In this document: positions 41,515 through 53,152 of the stretch, in pieces
Position numbering within the stretch: position 1 is the first letter of the stretch
How the letters are laid out: every line of letters begins with the position of its first letter
DNA from: Sweltsa coloradensis
Lineage: Eukaryota > Arthropoda > Insecta > Plecoptera > Chloroperlidae
DNA: 64,000 nucleotides
Direction of reading: 5' to 3'
Assembly: GCA_024449915.1 (NCBI GenBank)
Contig: JAMZAV010011000.1
Span: forward strand, 1 to 64,000
Translations under genes and position numbers: made by a program
The notes under the pieces: model-generated
What the model was told of the DNA's origin: nothing
Databases searched by the model: none
What the model saw: the letters and a program-made list of their open reading frames with translations, nothing else

Positions 41515-42150
41515 GTTATAAGTATATAATTATCACCCTGGTACATCTGATTACTACCTTGGCCCATCTGATTACCACTCTGATACATCTGATTACCACC
41601 TTGGCCCATCTGACCCACAGGCTGCTGCATAGAGGCAACCCCCTGCTGCATTGGCATATTAGAGGGAATAGACGCGGGAAAAGATACTGGCTGCATTGGA
41701 GGACCTTGTTGATAGCCACCTTGTTGAAATACCATAGTAGGCCTCTCAGCCCCTCGTTGTAATTGAGGGTAACTATGAAAACCACCCTGTTGACTAAGAG
41801 TGCTCCCTGGACTCGAACACGGAACCTGTTGGTCGACAATACTCTGATGATGAGTATCCTCCCGGTAAACACCCCACCATTCAATAAAACTAGCCTTGAG
41901 CGCCGACCACTCTAATTTTGGACGCTCCCCAACCCCATCAAACGGTTTCCGACTATGTTCCGACGTCTTATACAGATACCATTCATGTTGACTACCTGTC
42001 AAAAACAAACCTAAAAGATATACCTTTTTATCATCGGACTAGCTATTTATAGACGTTGCCGCTTCATAAGTTTTTATCCAAAGCTCCGCATCCCGCCCCT
42101 CTCGATACTTCTCAGGTAAGACCTGAGTACGTACTAACTTCATGCTGAGC
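41515..42150 (-). pseudogene. LTR-retrotransposon gag-like ORF with Gln/Gly/Met-rich tail
   Basis: The frame reads VLPEKYREGRDAELWIKTYE, then WSDDKK-like text with one TAG at about 42040, then YLLGLFLTGSQHEWYL, and KLEWSALKASFIEWWG. This follows the capsid-like 'F.G..d...Wl..YE....W.d..k...l...L.G.A..W' layout of Ty3/gypsy gag. The tail is low complexity with a 14-residue period (MGQGGNQMYQSGNQ, MGQGSNQMYQGDN). No zinc knuckle, protease or RT follows; the sequence passes directly into the YqaJ remnant. Confidence 0.6.
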
Positions 42151-42159
42151 TTGCAGTTC

Positions 42160-44060
42160 ACCGGACACGGCCAGCTTGGTCTCCGAGACAATAGGCACGC
42201 CAGCCGCCACCTACTTACGCAGGCGCGCTAACGCCCGGACACCCACAGAGTATCTATCTACTCTCATCAAAACAACCCACCAAAACCCATTTTGTACACA
42301 GTACACAAAAATGCAACTATACACAAATCCGGCGCTACCACCATGTCACGCATAGCTAATTAGGCCCTTTGGCGGAGGATGGTGTTTGCCAAATGAGTGT
42401 TTAAATGGGGGCGCAGCAGTACTCTTTAGGCCTAAATAACTAGCACGGACCCGGATCGTGGGTAGGTGGGTTCATAGAGGGGATGTAGACACAGTAATAG
42501 ACGAGAATCCACTTAAGAGACCAGCACTGTATTAAAGATAAACATGATAACCCTCCTATTCTGGCCTAGGATCGAACCTATGAGTTCCGTCTGGCAGACC
42601 GTGGGTTCATACCTCTACTGACTCTATGACCAACTAGTTCGTGTGCATGGCTTACCGAATGCTTGTGGTTCCAGGTATGAGGTTAAGACTGGCCCCCTCC
42701 GACACCCTGATGTCGGACCCCGGCGATGTCTTCTCACTTCACCTCTTCTTATGGCTAATCCTTGTTCTGGTTCTTCATCCGGTAATCCTCATTTAGAACT
42801 CTCCCAGGACATTTGTGGTTCACGTTGCGATTGTTGTTGCACTGTCCTGACCTCCTCCGTCAACGGTTGTCGCTCGTCTCTCTGTTCTCCACGAACGTCT
42901 CTCCGTACCTCAGCACTCTTCCGTTCAGTGCACTCAATCAAAGTCCGATTTACTTGCACTATTTAGTTGTGCAATCTTTAGTTTTCAGCGTTTTGTCGAT
43001 CGATTCCCTTCCTGTATTGCGACTAAATGAGTTTCACCGGAAAGTAATTAGACGTCTTGACCCTAGATGAACTCACGTATGTTCTCTGATTGGATTCCGA
43101 AATGTATTGGACCTCGAGATAATTAGTATTTAGTCAACATGTACTCTACAGTACATGACAATATCCTGCTAGAAGCGGTGCGAGCTTCTCGTTTACATCG
43201 CTACACACACCCTGAAGTATTACTCGCATATTGTGGAGCTCTGTAAGTCATCCCTCATAAAGTTCTAGCTTGGCGTTCAAAGCTACTTTTAAGCTTCCAG
43301 CTCAGCTCTCAGGTTGGCAGCGTCCTGCTTCCAGCTGGAGTTGCCTCAAAGCAGAGGTTGGTCCGCCCCGCTGTTGCAACCTGTCAACCAAGCCCTGCGA
43401 CGCCCCATCTAGATATATTGATTGATTCCCAACATATATCACCGGATTCAACGACGTTATCGGTTTAAAACTGAAAATCCACATATTCAGGAAAAATACA
43501 AAGAGACCAGGAGCTAGAACCTGTTTTTTTCCTCCGCACAATCCACTTGACATCTCAAATCTGGCGTCACCACGTGTTATTATGCACCTTGTGAAACAGC
43601 TTTAGGTAGTATCAGTATGTCACTTCGAATTGTGGAATACGATTTTTTTTAGATGCCATTTTGTTTTCGGATGTGTGGTCATTGAAACGCTTACTCACTA
43701 CTGTTTTCAAATGAAGTCTACATATCTACTTGGTTAACAGATTTTATTTTTTTAAAATACCGATTTGTAGGTAACTGTACGCTTTAAACTATTTTATACA
43801 ATAAATTTTTTAATAATTATATGATTAAATTGTTAAGAAATGCAGACAAGGCAAAAATAAAGTAAATAATTTCACTAAAATGTGGTTCAAGAAAAAATTC
43901 GATTTTTTTCTGGCCAGCTAGCGAGTTGTTTTTATACTTGATCATTATTTATAAAATATACTTATGAAATAAACTAATAAAATACATAGTTTTGTTTGAG
44001 TTTCAGAAGATTAGCGTTGAAGGATGGGCATTTTCAGTGGCTTGAGCGCTATTTATACAC
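42160..44060. other. Unassigned region, possible LTR remains
   Basis: By position it could contain the 5' LTR of the gag element, but no paired LTR is present. 42560-42610 carries a box-B-like GGTTCGATCC on the minus strand. 43150-43420 reads protein-like text with stops on the minus strand (KVALNAKLELYEG, LTELHNMRVILQGV), family unknown. Confidence 0.3.
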
Positions 44061-44180
44061 TGACAAAGACGACCATGACGTGGGGGAACCCCTGCCGTCC
44101 CCATACGCTTGTGGCTGGTTCTGACCAGTACAGGCCTGTCCACCCCTTGTCCCCCCGCGTCACCCTTACGTCCCTCCCCT
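44061..44180 (+). repeat. R1 internal segment
   Basis: Starts at ACAAAGACGACCATGACGTG and stops after CGTCCCTCCCC; both ends of R1 are missing. Confidence 0.65.
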
Positions 44181-45627
44181 TGCTGCGTACGGCCCAACCA
44201 GGCCTACTCAGTCACAATGTGTAGTGTAGCTACTTCCGTAGTCGTCATGTTCCAAAAGCATGATGATTTGGTTGTAGGCCTGGGCCCAGTCTAAGGCTGT
44301 GCTGCAGAGAACTTTCTTAATGTGATAATCAGTGACATCCACGGCTGTTCTTGATGTTCCATTGAAGGCTGGCTAAACTGATCATACACTTGCTCTGATG
44401 AAAAGTTCATTTAACAAGCCGACTTTAGGCTCACACACGAAATTACGTGCTTCTGCTACTTCCAGAACTTTCAGTCTCGAGAGAGAGACGCCGACTAACT
44501 TCCTTTTCTTTGGTCAACTTTGACGTTATGCTTATTCATTTTTTAAACCTTAAGGGCCTCAATACAATTTGAAATTCATATTTATATAACAACCAGATAA
44601 ATATGATGGACACTGATAACTTTACTGTTGTGTGCCCTAAAACCACAATAACTATCTAACTAACTAACTAAGGGTCCTCTTCAATAAGTTTCACACACAT
44701 TGTACGGTATCACATGTTTTAAAATGTGTATTGAACTTACAGTTTCTATGGAGATGCCCGTCTTTGAGTCTCCTGGATGAATTTTTTTTCTCAGTCGGGA
44801 ACGAACTGCTTCAAAAGGCCATCTTAGATTCCCCTCCCCCCCCATTCCTCCACAGTGGAAAGTTTGTTGCAAACTCCCATGAACGATTCACTCAGAACAT
44901 TAAGATTAATGTTCTCCAATAGACTAAAGTCGTACATTAACTGCAATGGAACCAGAAGAAAGTTGCTTTAGAGTTAGGCTCACCACTAAATTGCTTAATT
45001 CATGTTGACTTCAATTCCCCTGTTTGAGACAGGACTTTTGTGATGTAGGTAAGGCACAACTGGAGCAACCTCAAAGCTATAGGCCTAATGGTCTCACGTG
45101 GGTTAGATCTTGGCCCATTCCCAAACTGCATCATTGCCCAGGCCACATGGGGCAACAACTGGAAAAGACCTAGGGTTGATCTAAGCCTTGTTGTTTTGGT
45201 GTGGGTAAGGCTATTTCTGGTGTGCTGCTGATTGGCAAAAGGATTCCCTCGCCAGCCATTTTAACTGAAGACGTGTGGTTTTTTAGTCTTGATTAAAAAA
45301 TGTCTTTTTCCGACAGGTCCAATCAGGTCATTGATAAGTGATTTTTTCAAATCAAAAATATGTAAGTATTTATTTTAAAAAAACACGTCGAAATAATGTG
45401 ACAGTTCGTTAGCCTAGCCCTAGCCTATCATAACCTTGGTAAAAATGGATAGGTATGTCGAGTAAACAAATTATAAAATAATAAAGGTAGGGGCTAGGCA
45501 AAATCATATGATATCTACTACTACTTTGTGTATACCTTTGTACACGATCATGGTCGGCGCTATGTTCCCGCCGCAGAAAACGTACACAATACGATAATTT
45601 GTTCTTTTCCCTTTTTCCTTAGCAAGG

Positions 45628-45762
45628 GGGGGCCATCAAATTCCAACTCGCAACCTTCTCGTGTTTGGCCCGTGATTAGGGGAGCTTTTCTCCCTGAACT
45701 AATGGCGAGCCCAGGTCGTCGTCGTCGGGGACTTTCCCTTCCCGTTGACTACCCCCCCGGGC
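45628..45762 (+). repeat. R1 5' part in block C
   Basis: Equivalent of 17204-17336, cut at the same junction. Confidence 0.7.
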
Positions 45763-45979
45763 AAAAAAAATGTCTTTTTCCGACAGGTCCAATAGGTCAT
45801 TGATAAGGATTTGTCAAATCAAAATATGTAAGTATTTATTTAAAAAAACGCGTCGTAATAATGTGACAGTTTGTAGCCTATCATAAACCTTGGAAAAAAT
45901 TTCCCGACGTGTGTCGAGTAAACAAGTTATAAAACAATAAGGTAGGGGCTCTAGGCAAAATCATTTGGTATATACTACT

Positions 45980-47150
45980 ACTTTTGTGTATATCTTTGTA
46001 CACGATCATGGTCGGCGCTATTGTTCTTGCGCAGAAAACGTACACAATACGATAATTTGTTCCTTTTCCCTTTTCCTTAGCAAGGGGAGGCATCAAAATC
46101 CATTCGCAACCTTCTCGGGGTTTTGGCCCCGTGATTAGGGAGCTTTTCTCCCTGAAATTATTGGCGAGCCCAGGGTCGTCGTCAGGGACTTTCCCCTTCC
46201 CATTGACTACCTCCGCGACGGCGACGACAATGACAACACGGACGGATGATGACACAGACGGGGGACGACAACGACGTGGGGAACCCCTGCCCTCCCCATA
46301 CGCATGGGGGCTGGTTCTGACCAGCACAGGCCTGTCCACCCCTTGTCCCCCCGAGTCTCCCCTTACGTCCCCCCTTCGTCTCGTTTAGCCAAGTTGCATA
46401 CATATGAGACGTTAAGCAATATCCAATCTTAGCAAGGGCAGTAGCTAAGAATACTTTTGGGCCCATGCTGAGGAAGCGGACAGAGTTGGTGTGGAACAGC
46501 ACCACCAGACTCATCCTTATTAAACATTCTCCCCGGATAAATCTAGGATAGCCGACTGACCAATTTCAGAGAGGTATTTCTTCAGGCCAAGAACCACCTC
46601 TCTCGACTCTCTTTCGAGACAGCAGCCCTCCCCTTACTTACGATTTCGGCAACCTTTTTCTGAATCTGGGGGGTTATGTTAAGGAACCCTTTCTTCCAAG
46701 ATTTACCGCGGCTTCCCTCGGTAAATGGAGTCTTTCTGCAATCCGATTCTACAATCTCCTGAACCGAATCGCAGAGATCCTCTAGTTTTAATAGGAAGCC
46801 CCGGTTCGCCATTTGATCGATGTATTTAATAAGAAGTTTTTCCTCATCTTACTTAAAAACTGGATCATTCCCCAGCTTCCAGCCAATGGCTGATCTTAAA
46901 TGTTTCTTATCTGAGAATGTAGATGTTGGAATGCCATAGAGCTGGAAATACCTTTGCCTTAGACATGCCAGACCCCCCCTATGGCTGCATAAACTTTCAG
47001 GAATCTTTCCGGGGAATGGGTTTTTCTGCTTCTTTTGGGGTGCATAGTGGTGGCTGGTGAGGGTCGAGACATAACATAACTTTCCAGCAGAAAGTGCTTC
47101 CTGCATTCCTGCAAAAAAGCATATTCTTCTCCAGATAGGGAGCATTTTAC
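45980..47150 (-). pseudogene. Pogo-like transposase copy C
   Basis: Contains SFDKK-like N-terminal text (YGIPTSTFSDKKHLRSAIGW, 46880-46960), ANRGFLLKLEDLCDSVQEIV at 46760-46812, and the frame after R1. Frameshifts are more numerous than in copy A. It also carries the stop after PVFK seen in A and B. Confidence 0.65.
46087..46430 (+). repeat. R1 element in the pogo-like copy C
   Basis: Same insertion site as in A and B, with CAAGGG on both sides. Confidence 0.7.
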
Positions 47151-47604
47151 CTCCATGAGACCGTCATATCTATGACGCCCTTTCTGCATTCCTGCAAAAA
47201 GCATATTCTTCTCCAGATAGGGAGCATTTTCCCTCCATGAGACCGTCACTATCTATGGCCATCGGAAATATTAAGAGATAAATACCACGCGCATCATAAT
47301 AAACACCTTCGATTTCTTAAAAAAATCGCAATGAAAAGGTATGCACCCATTTCAAACTACGGCCCCCACGATTTTAAAAACGTTACATCAATTTACTTCT
47401 TCCCCCTCCTCATGTCTATGACGACGTGAACTTTTAAAAATTTTATTTGCTTACTTACATATTATTTTAGAGCAAAGATGTTCACTATATATATATATAT
47501 ATATATTTAATTTGAGGCTTTCGCAGTACATGATATGAAAATATGTTTTTTGAGGTGAAACTGCGTGTGATGATTTATAATAAAATAATATTTTATTACC
47601 GACG

Positions 47605-47650
47605 TTTCACTAGGGTTTCACCTAGCTTTATCAAGGTTAAACAAAAACAA
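47605..47650 (-). other. Hammerhead-like fold in the Penelope terminal repeat
   Basis: The minus strand shows ACC, UUGAUAA, then a hairpin CUAGG-UGAAAC-CCUAG, then GAAAC, GUC, GGU. The ACC/GGU stem, hairpin and palindromic ACGU match the type-I hammerhead layout, but the core is UUGAUAA instead of CUGANGA, so cleavage activity is doubtful. The second repeat (about 50490-50525) is more degenerate. Confidence 0.4.
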
Positions 47651-48059
47651 AATGGGAAAAACAAAGTACAAGATGACAATAATTAAAACACAGCCATCTA
47701 GGAAAACAGATCTTGGATGACTAGCAGAGAGTTCAGAGATAGCCTCCAGATGTTAGCAGTGTATGTTATCTCCTACTTCTTGTCACGGGACCTTCCCCGG
47801 AGTTGGTCTAATGGACGAGTTTCATTCTCAGATGGTGGTGGAGCATCAGCCTGCAATAGTCTAGTATGTCCACTTCTCGTTATACGAACACCCTGGAGAA
47901 AATGGATGATATTCATTAATATTTGGTGGCGGAGCATCGTCCTGCAGCAGCGGTCTAATATGGGCATGTCTACTTCTGGGGCACAGGACCTTCCAGGAGT
48001 AGGGCCCTTTTGGGGGAGTTTCATTTCGAGTAGGCGATGGATCATCATCCCCCCATGGT

Positions 48060-50315
48060 CTTAATTTAACTAGTCTAGTTGATATGATTGGTTTCCAAGC
48101 CTTGGGTAATCTCGGCTGTCATCCCTCTTGTTGAGATTTTGTGGACGCCTCTCAATCTCCACAGCCTCCCTAATGATCCGTGGGGTAAACATGTGAATCG
48201 CTACAAATTTGGCGGTTTTCGAAGTCGATTTCGTGGCCTGTATCCTTATGGTGTTTTGCTAATGCTGAATTCTTTTCTTGTTTGTCAACTGCATTAAAGT
48301 GGGTTTTTGGAGTCCGAACCGAAATCCTTCTGCCCCTTTGACCTACGTAAAATAGATTTACATCCACCACGGGACTTCATACACACCTTGATCCTCCAGT
48401 GGAATTTAATCTTTTGGACTCGATAAAAGCGAAGCGATTTTCATGTCAGTAAAAAATGGTTTCAATATTATATCGTCTAAGCACTCTACTAATGATGTCA
48501 GTAGAACCTCGGACATATGGTAGAACGCTATTGCACGAGGTTTGTCTCGCTCATCATTGAGTATCTTAGTTTCTGGTCTTAGTTGACGATTCATTAATTT
48601 ATCTATATCAAGTTCATTGAATCCGTTTTGTACCAAGGCATTTTTGAGGTAAAGTAGTTCTCCGTCAATTGGAATGGGTCCGAAAGTCTTATCGATCTTG
48701 TAAAAAGAGTACTAATCACAGAATTCAGTTGTGCGGGGAAGTGATGTGACGCGCATTCAAATATCGGTTTGTATGATTGGTTTTCTATACACTGTATGCC
48801 CTTAACTTCCATATTTCTTCTTGAGATCATGACATCTAAGAAAGGAAGAGAACCATCTTTTTCCAATTCAATGGTAAATTGGATATTTGGATGTATGCTG
48901 TTGAGATGGTTATGGAACAACTCCCAGTTAGCTTTACCGTGTGTCCAAATAACATAAATATCATCAATGTAGCGGCGCCAAAAAATCGGTTTGTCCAGAC
49001 AGATTTAATCGCTTCTTCTTCAAAGTTTGTCTATAAAGGGTTTTCTAATGCAGGAGACAGAGGTGAACCCCATAGGTGCTTCCTTCAATTTGTTTATAAT
49101 ACTGATCGTCATATAGGAAGTAATATTGACATGCAGTGTTTAATTAGTCGAAAATTTGGTTTTGGGATAGGACAGTTACTTTTGATTATATCCAAAGTCT
49201 CATCCACTGGAATCTTAGTGAAGAAACGATACTACATCAAAGCTAACAAGCAAGTCATTGGTTGAACTTTAATATCTTTTTGAGCTCAATGAAATGCGTG
49301 GCATTTTTTTTAATAGGATCAGCATCCCCGGTGTAAGGTTGCAATCTCCTTGCCAAGGTCTAGACAAAGCCTGAGTTGGTGAGTATATCGCGCTTACAAT
49401 AGGAACGTAACGGTACTCCAGCTTTGTGTATTTTAGGCAGACCATACTCTTAGGGAAATCTTGATGATTTCTCTCTGGGTATAAAATATTTTTGAATTCA
49501 GGGTCTATACCAGATACCTTTATTAGGCCCTTTTTGTCTTTTCTAGATAAGTTGTAGGTCTCCTGGTGTTAGTTGATATGCTGAATCTTGCAGTATTTCT
49601 GACATTTTAGACTTATAATCTACTTTTATTAAGAAAAACTGTGAGTTACCTTTATCTGCCGCCAAAACGATGAGTCCTTGTTATCTCTGAGATTTTTAAA
49701 GCTTGCATTTCTGCAGTAGTTAAGTTTCTCGCTGGTGGTTTTGCTTTGCGAAGAATTTTGGATACATCTTGCCGTATCGTTTCCGCTTCAGCTTCATTGA
49801 TGCCGGAAATAGATGCTTCTACCCAGCAATAATGTTTTCCACTGGAACGCGTCGCGGTGAAACAGCAAAGTTAAATCCTTTGGCCAACACTTCTGAAGAA
49901 ACTTGGTCTAATGGGAAATCCAGGGTTGTGCACTACTCTAGATGGATCTATCTTAGTAATAAAGGGCCTAACTGGGGTTTCTGCGATCGACAAAGAGCCC
50001 GAAAACTTATTTACCTGTCGCATCTTAGCACAACTAGCATTAGTCTCAGCTTGATCATAAGTAATTTTTTCAATGCTGTGACTGTGAAACTTGCCGGTCT
50101 ACTGCTCTGCTCAAATCCCAAATATATACGAAGTAAATTTCTCGCAATGCCATCCAGTTCCTTGCGAGTTCTGTGAACAGCATCCCGAAGGGAAGAGCTT
50201 GACTTGCACGTCGAAGAATTCTATACGTATTAGGCGTTGACGAGTGATAGCTTACTTCATAGAAACTGGTATGACTTCTGGTCTCTGCAACGTAGTAAAA
50301 TGTCAACTGTTCCAA
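48060..50315 (-). pseudogene. Penelope RT and GIY-YIG endonuclease, frameshifted
   Basis: Leftward: NFAVSPRRVPVENIIAGVEA (about 49870), KPPARNLTTAEMQALK (about 49700), FFTKIPVDETLDII (about 49200), GSPLSPALENPL (about 49050), then a YIDDIYVIW-like catalytic block (about 48960). HLNSIHPNIQFTIELEKDGS and LPFLDVMISRRN follow at 48830-48900. The C-terminal GIY-YIG reads GVYEVP (about 48380), FYVGQRGRRISVRT and KHHKDTGHEIDFEN at 48200-48360. This order is unique to Penelope-like elements. Many frame breaks; inactive. Confidence 0.8.
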
Positions 50316-51084
50316 CTTTTTAGCCTTTTTCGTTTTAAGTTTTTCAAAAGTTCTTGTTAGATGATGTTCTCCCTCCCCATAAAGGCCCTGTTATGTTAGA
50401 TTTTAGGCTTTCGCAGTACATGATATGAAAATATATGTTTTGAGGTGAAACTGCGTGTGATGATTTATAATAAAAAATATTTTATTACCGACGTTTCACT
50501 AGGTTTCACCTAGCTTTATCCCAAAGGGTTTTAAAACAAAAAAAAAATGGAATAAAAAAAGTACAAGATGACAATAATTAAAACACAGCCATCTAGGAAA
50601 ACAGATCTTGATGACTAGACAGAGAGTCAGAGATAGCCCCCAGATGTTAGCGGTGTATGTTATCTCCTACTTCTTGTCACGGGACCTTCCCGGAGTTGGT
50701 CTAATGGGCGAGTTTCATTCTCAGATGGTGGGGGAGCATCAGCCTGCAATAGTCTAGTATGTCCACTTCTCGTTATACAACACCCCGGAGAACTGGATGA
50801 TATTCATTAATATTTGGTGGCGGAGCATCGTCCTGCAGCGGGCTAAGATGGCATGTCTACTTCTGGTCACAGAACCTTCCAGGAGTTTGGCCTTCTGGGC
50901 GAGTTAATTCGAGTAGGTGATGGATCATCATCCTCCCATGGTCTTAATTTAACTAGTCTAGTTGATATGATTGGTTTCCAAGCCTTGGGTAATCTCTGGC
51001 TGTCATCCCTCTTGAAACTTTGGTAATAAAATATTATTTTATTATAAATCATCACACGCAGTTTTACCTCAAAACATATATTTT

Positions 51085-51113
51085 TCACACACATATATAT
51101 ATATTATATATAT

Positions 51114-51157
<44 letters not shown>

Positions 51158-51160
51158 TTT
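51085..51160. repeat. (AT)n microsatellite
   Basis: About 75 bases of TA repeats between two Penelope-like elements. Confidence 0.9.
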
Positions 51161-51169
51161 TACGTAGAT

Positions 51170-52085
51170 TTTCTCGGATATAATGTGACTAATGAAATTC
51201 TTTCGAGTTTCCGAGTAAATAAGTTTTATTACCAACGTTTCGAACAGTTCTCCCTGCCCATTCTCAAGGTAACGACATACAAATTAAAAAACATTGAGTA
51301 AAAAAAACAAGACCCAAAAACAAATAATATAAAAGACAAAACAGTCACTGCAACTGCTCAGCATTACATTTAAGATCTTTGCGATGACCTTAACAGGGTT
51401 GGTAGGTGGAGGGTTTAGGTGGCTTCTTTCTTCTCCTATCCACTCTAGCTGGGGGAACTACATTTTCCGTGGCAACTGGGGGTATTATCGGCACCACATG
51501 GCTATCACGTAGCGCCAGTTTCCAGGTGGGTGCTAGTCTTTTCGCATCATCTCGTATGTTTAAATTATCGGTCGTTTCTCCATTTCGATGGCTTCTCTAA
51601 CAATACGAAGATACTTCATGGTCCACTCTGGCAACAGTCCCTTTTCGTTCGCGAAATCTATCCAGTGCTCCTTCTCAAAATAGTGCTGGAAAAAGAGCAG
51701 ATGTAGTTTGCCTGTTTTTTATTGCAGTTCTATTCTCGTCCAGACGTGCTGAGATTTTACGGTTCGTCTTCCGATATATGTTTTCTCACAACCCCGCAAG
51801 GAAATTTTGTATATTCCATGAGCTTCATGAGAATCACATCTTTCACATTTCTAAGCATTGATGAGATCTTAAGTTCAGCTTTAAAGATGGTTCCAATGTT
51901 GTTTTTCTTTAGGAGTCTGCTTATTTTTCTGTGGTGCCTTTTACATACGGTAAATATGCCATGCTTCGGTATTTCTCTACTTTGGAGGATTTAAGTCCTT
52001 CTTCTTTGGAATTCTGTTAAAAGCTTTGGGAAATAGATTTGTCGGAATAACCATTCGAAAGAAGAGCTTCCCGAAGTCCCCTTAT
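51170..52085 (-). mobile_element. Second Penelope-like family, 3' part
   Basis: The terminal part (51180-51290) carries ACCAACGTTTCGAACAG, the typical pLTR phrase. Upstream on the minus strand, KISSMLRNVKD (about 51850), YTKFPCGVV (about 51800, GIY region), GREYNCNKKQANYICS, then HYFEKEHWIDFANEKGLLPE at about 51690 and IVREAIEMEKRP (about 51590) are the GIY-YIG domain and C-terminus. The RT is mostly absent (5'-truncated). The sequence differs clearly from the neighbouring Penelope element. Confidence 0.7.
51235..51285 (-). other. Hammerhead-like fold in second Penelope family
   Basis: Minus strand: ACC, UUGAGAA, hairpin GGGCAG-GGAGAA-CUGUUC, GAAAC, GUU, GGU. It has the same three-stem layout and the same UUGANAA core variant as the first family. 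Confidence 0.4.
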
Positions 52086-52190
52086 ATATATAATATGCAG
52101 ACATTTTATTTTCGGGTATGTGTGGGTTTTTTTATATTATATCATAATATATATATATATATATATATAATATATATATATATATATTTA
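52085..52190. repeat. AT-rich microsatellite
   Basis: Interrupted (AT)n run ending at the start of the hammerhead-containing tandem unit. Confidence 0.8.
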
Positions 52191-53152
52191 GATTGGAGAA
52201 AGGGTTGACAGGGTTTGGAAAACATAGAGAACATAAGCCCAGCCTGAAGGGCTGGGGGCGACAAGACTTTTCACCTGCTGATGACAACTGTACTAATTTA
52301 AAGTTGTTACCTTAATCCACGACGCGTTTCGTCCTTCTGGGAACTCTTCAGGCGGATGGTGGCCACTAAAAATCAGCTAACTACATGCAACCAAAACTCA
52401 CAACACATAAACCCAAAACCCGTGGTAGGGCCACCAAAGGGAAATAAATCCCGCAAGCATGTTTGTCATATCGAAGGTTACTTCACACACCATTCATACT
52501 GGGCACCACGGTCACACAGTAAGGGGGCTTCCTCCCAACTCTGGTGCTCGGGAGACAAGAAATCCATGACTTACCCTGGATTCAAACCAGGACCCCTTGG
52601 GAACAAGAGAAAAGCTGCCCCTCCTGCCTGTTGCTGGGCAAGGGTGCCTCTTCATTCATTCTAAGAGAAAGGTTAGAGATAGGAAGGGTGGAAAGTCACA
52701 ACACAGCACAACCAGTGAGGGGGCTTCCCTCCTAGACTCTGGTGCTTGGGCGACAAAAGAACCATGTCCTTTACCCTGGATTTGAACCAAGGCCCGTGGA
52801 CGAGAGAGGCTGCCCTACTAATTGTGACGGATTCGAAAACGAAAGGAAACAAGACTACAAATTGCAAGCTCTTGGCTATAGCACAGGTACACGTGCTATA
52901 ATAGCTCTTAGCTGGGAGATGAAGAGGTTGAAGGAAAAGACGAGTAGGGTCCCAACAAAGGTTCATCACCGCTAGGCCCCCCCAGCAGGACAAGGAGTCC
53001 CCATTGTTATGAACAAGGAAACACGGACCCACCAGAGGGTGTAGAGTAGGCTCCCCATCTCGACCCATAGGTGAAGAAAGATGGAAAGTGATAGGTGTCA
53101 AATTGACTTTGGTTGTTCAATTTGTTTTGGAAAAGGCCAAATGGCTAGTTTA
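52187..53152 (-). repeat. Hammerhead-containing unit, copy 1 (about 966 bp)
   Basis: Starts TTTAGATTGGAGAAAGGGTT and is repeated from 53155. It contains two tRNA-like box-B phrases on the minus strand (GGTTTGAATCC, GGTTCAAATCC) and the ribozyme motif at 52315-52357. No protein-coding frame is convincing. Head-to-tail arrangement with one ribozyme per unit resembles retrozymes or tandem Penelope terminal repeats. Confidence 0.65.
52315..52357 (-). ncRNA. Hammerhead ribozyme motif, type I (one extra base in stem II)
   Basis: Same parts as the copy at 53278, but stem II has one additional U (GUUCC opposite GGAC), which weakens that helix. Stem I, the CUGAAGA and GAAA core, and the GUC cleavage triplet are intact. 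Confidence 0.6.

Larger units (their letters stand above)
44323..47490. repeat. Segmental duplication block C
   Basis: Collinear with 15926-19070. It includes the (AACT)n-tailed segment, a degenerate copy of the two-exon ORF, the 467-bp tandem duplication, the pogo-like copy with R1, and the double 84-bp leader repeat. It ends at TTCACTATATATA, where block A continues into the deleted LINE but C enters an (AT)n run and a Penelope-like element. Small indels are frequent. Confidence 0.8.
47513..51014 (-). mobile_element. Penelope-like element with long terminal direct repeats
   Basis: Direct repeats of about 615 bp (47513-48132 and 50403-51014) flank a minus-strand ORF with RT and GIY-YIG. The repeats start GGCTTTCGCAGTACATGATA and include ACCGACGTTTCAC. 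At 51015-51090 a short inverted piece of the repeat start (ATAAATCATCACACGCAG) is attached, a common Penelope arrangement. The C-terminal codons of the ORF lie inside the repeat, as expected for pLTRs. Confidence 0.8.

Noticed and set aside
41559..41762. Plus ORF with LIT/HLI repeats
   Set aside because: Antisense shadow of the Gln/Gly/Met repeat of the gag-like protein.
42640..43070. Cys/Ser-rich plus ORFs as a protein gene
   Set aside because: Two overlapping frames of similar length, no motif and no splice signals. More likely part of an LTR or unique DNA.
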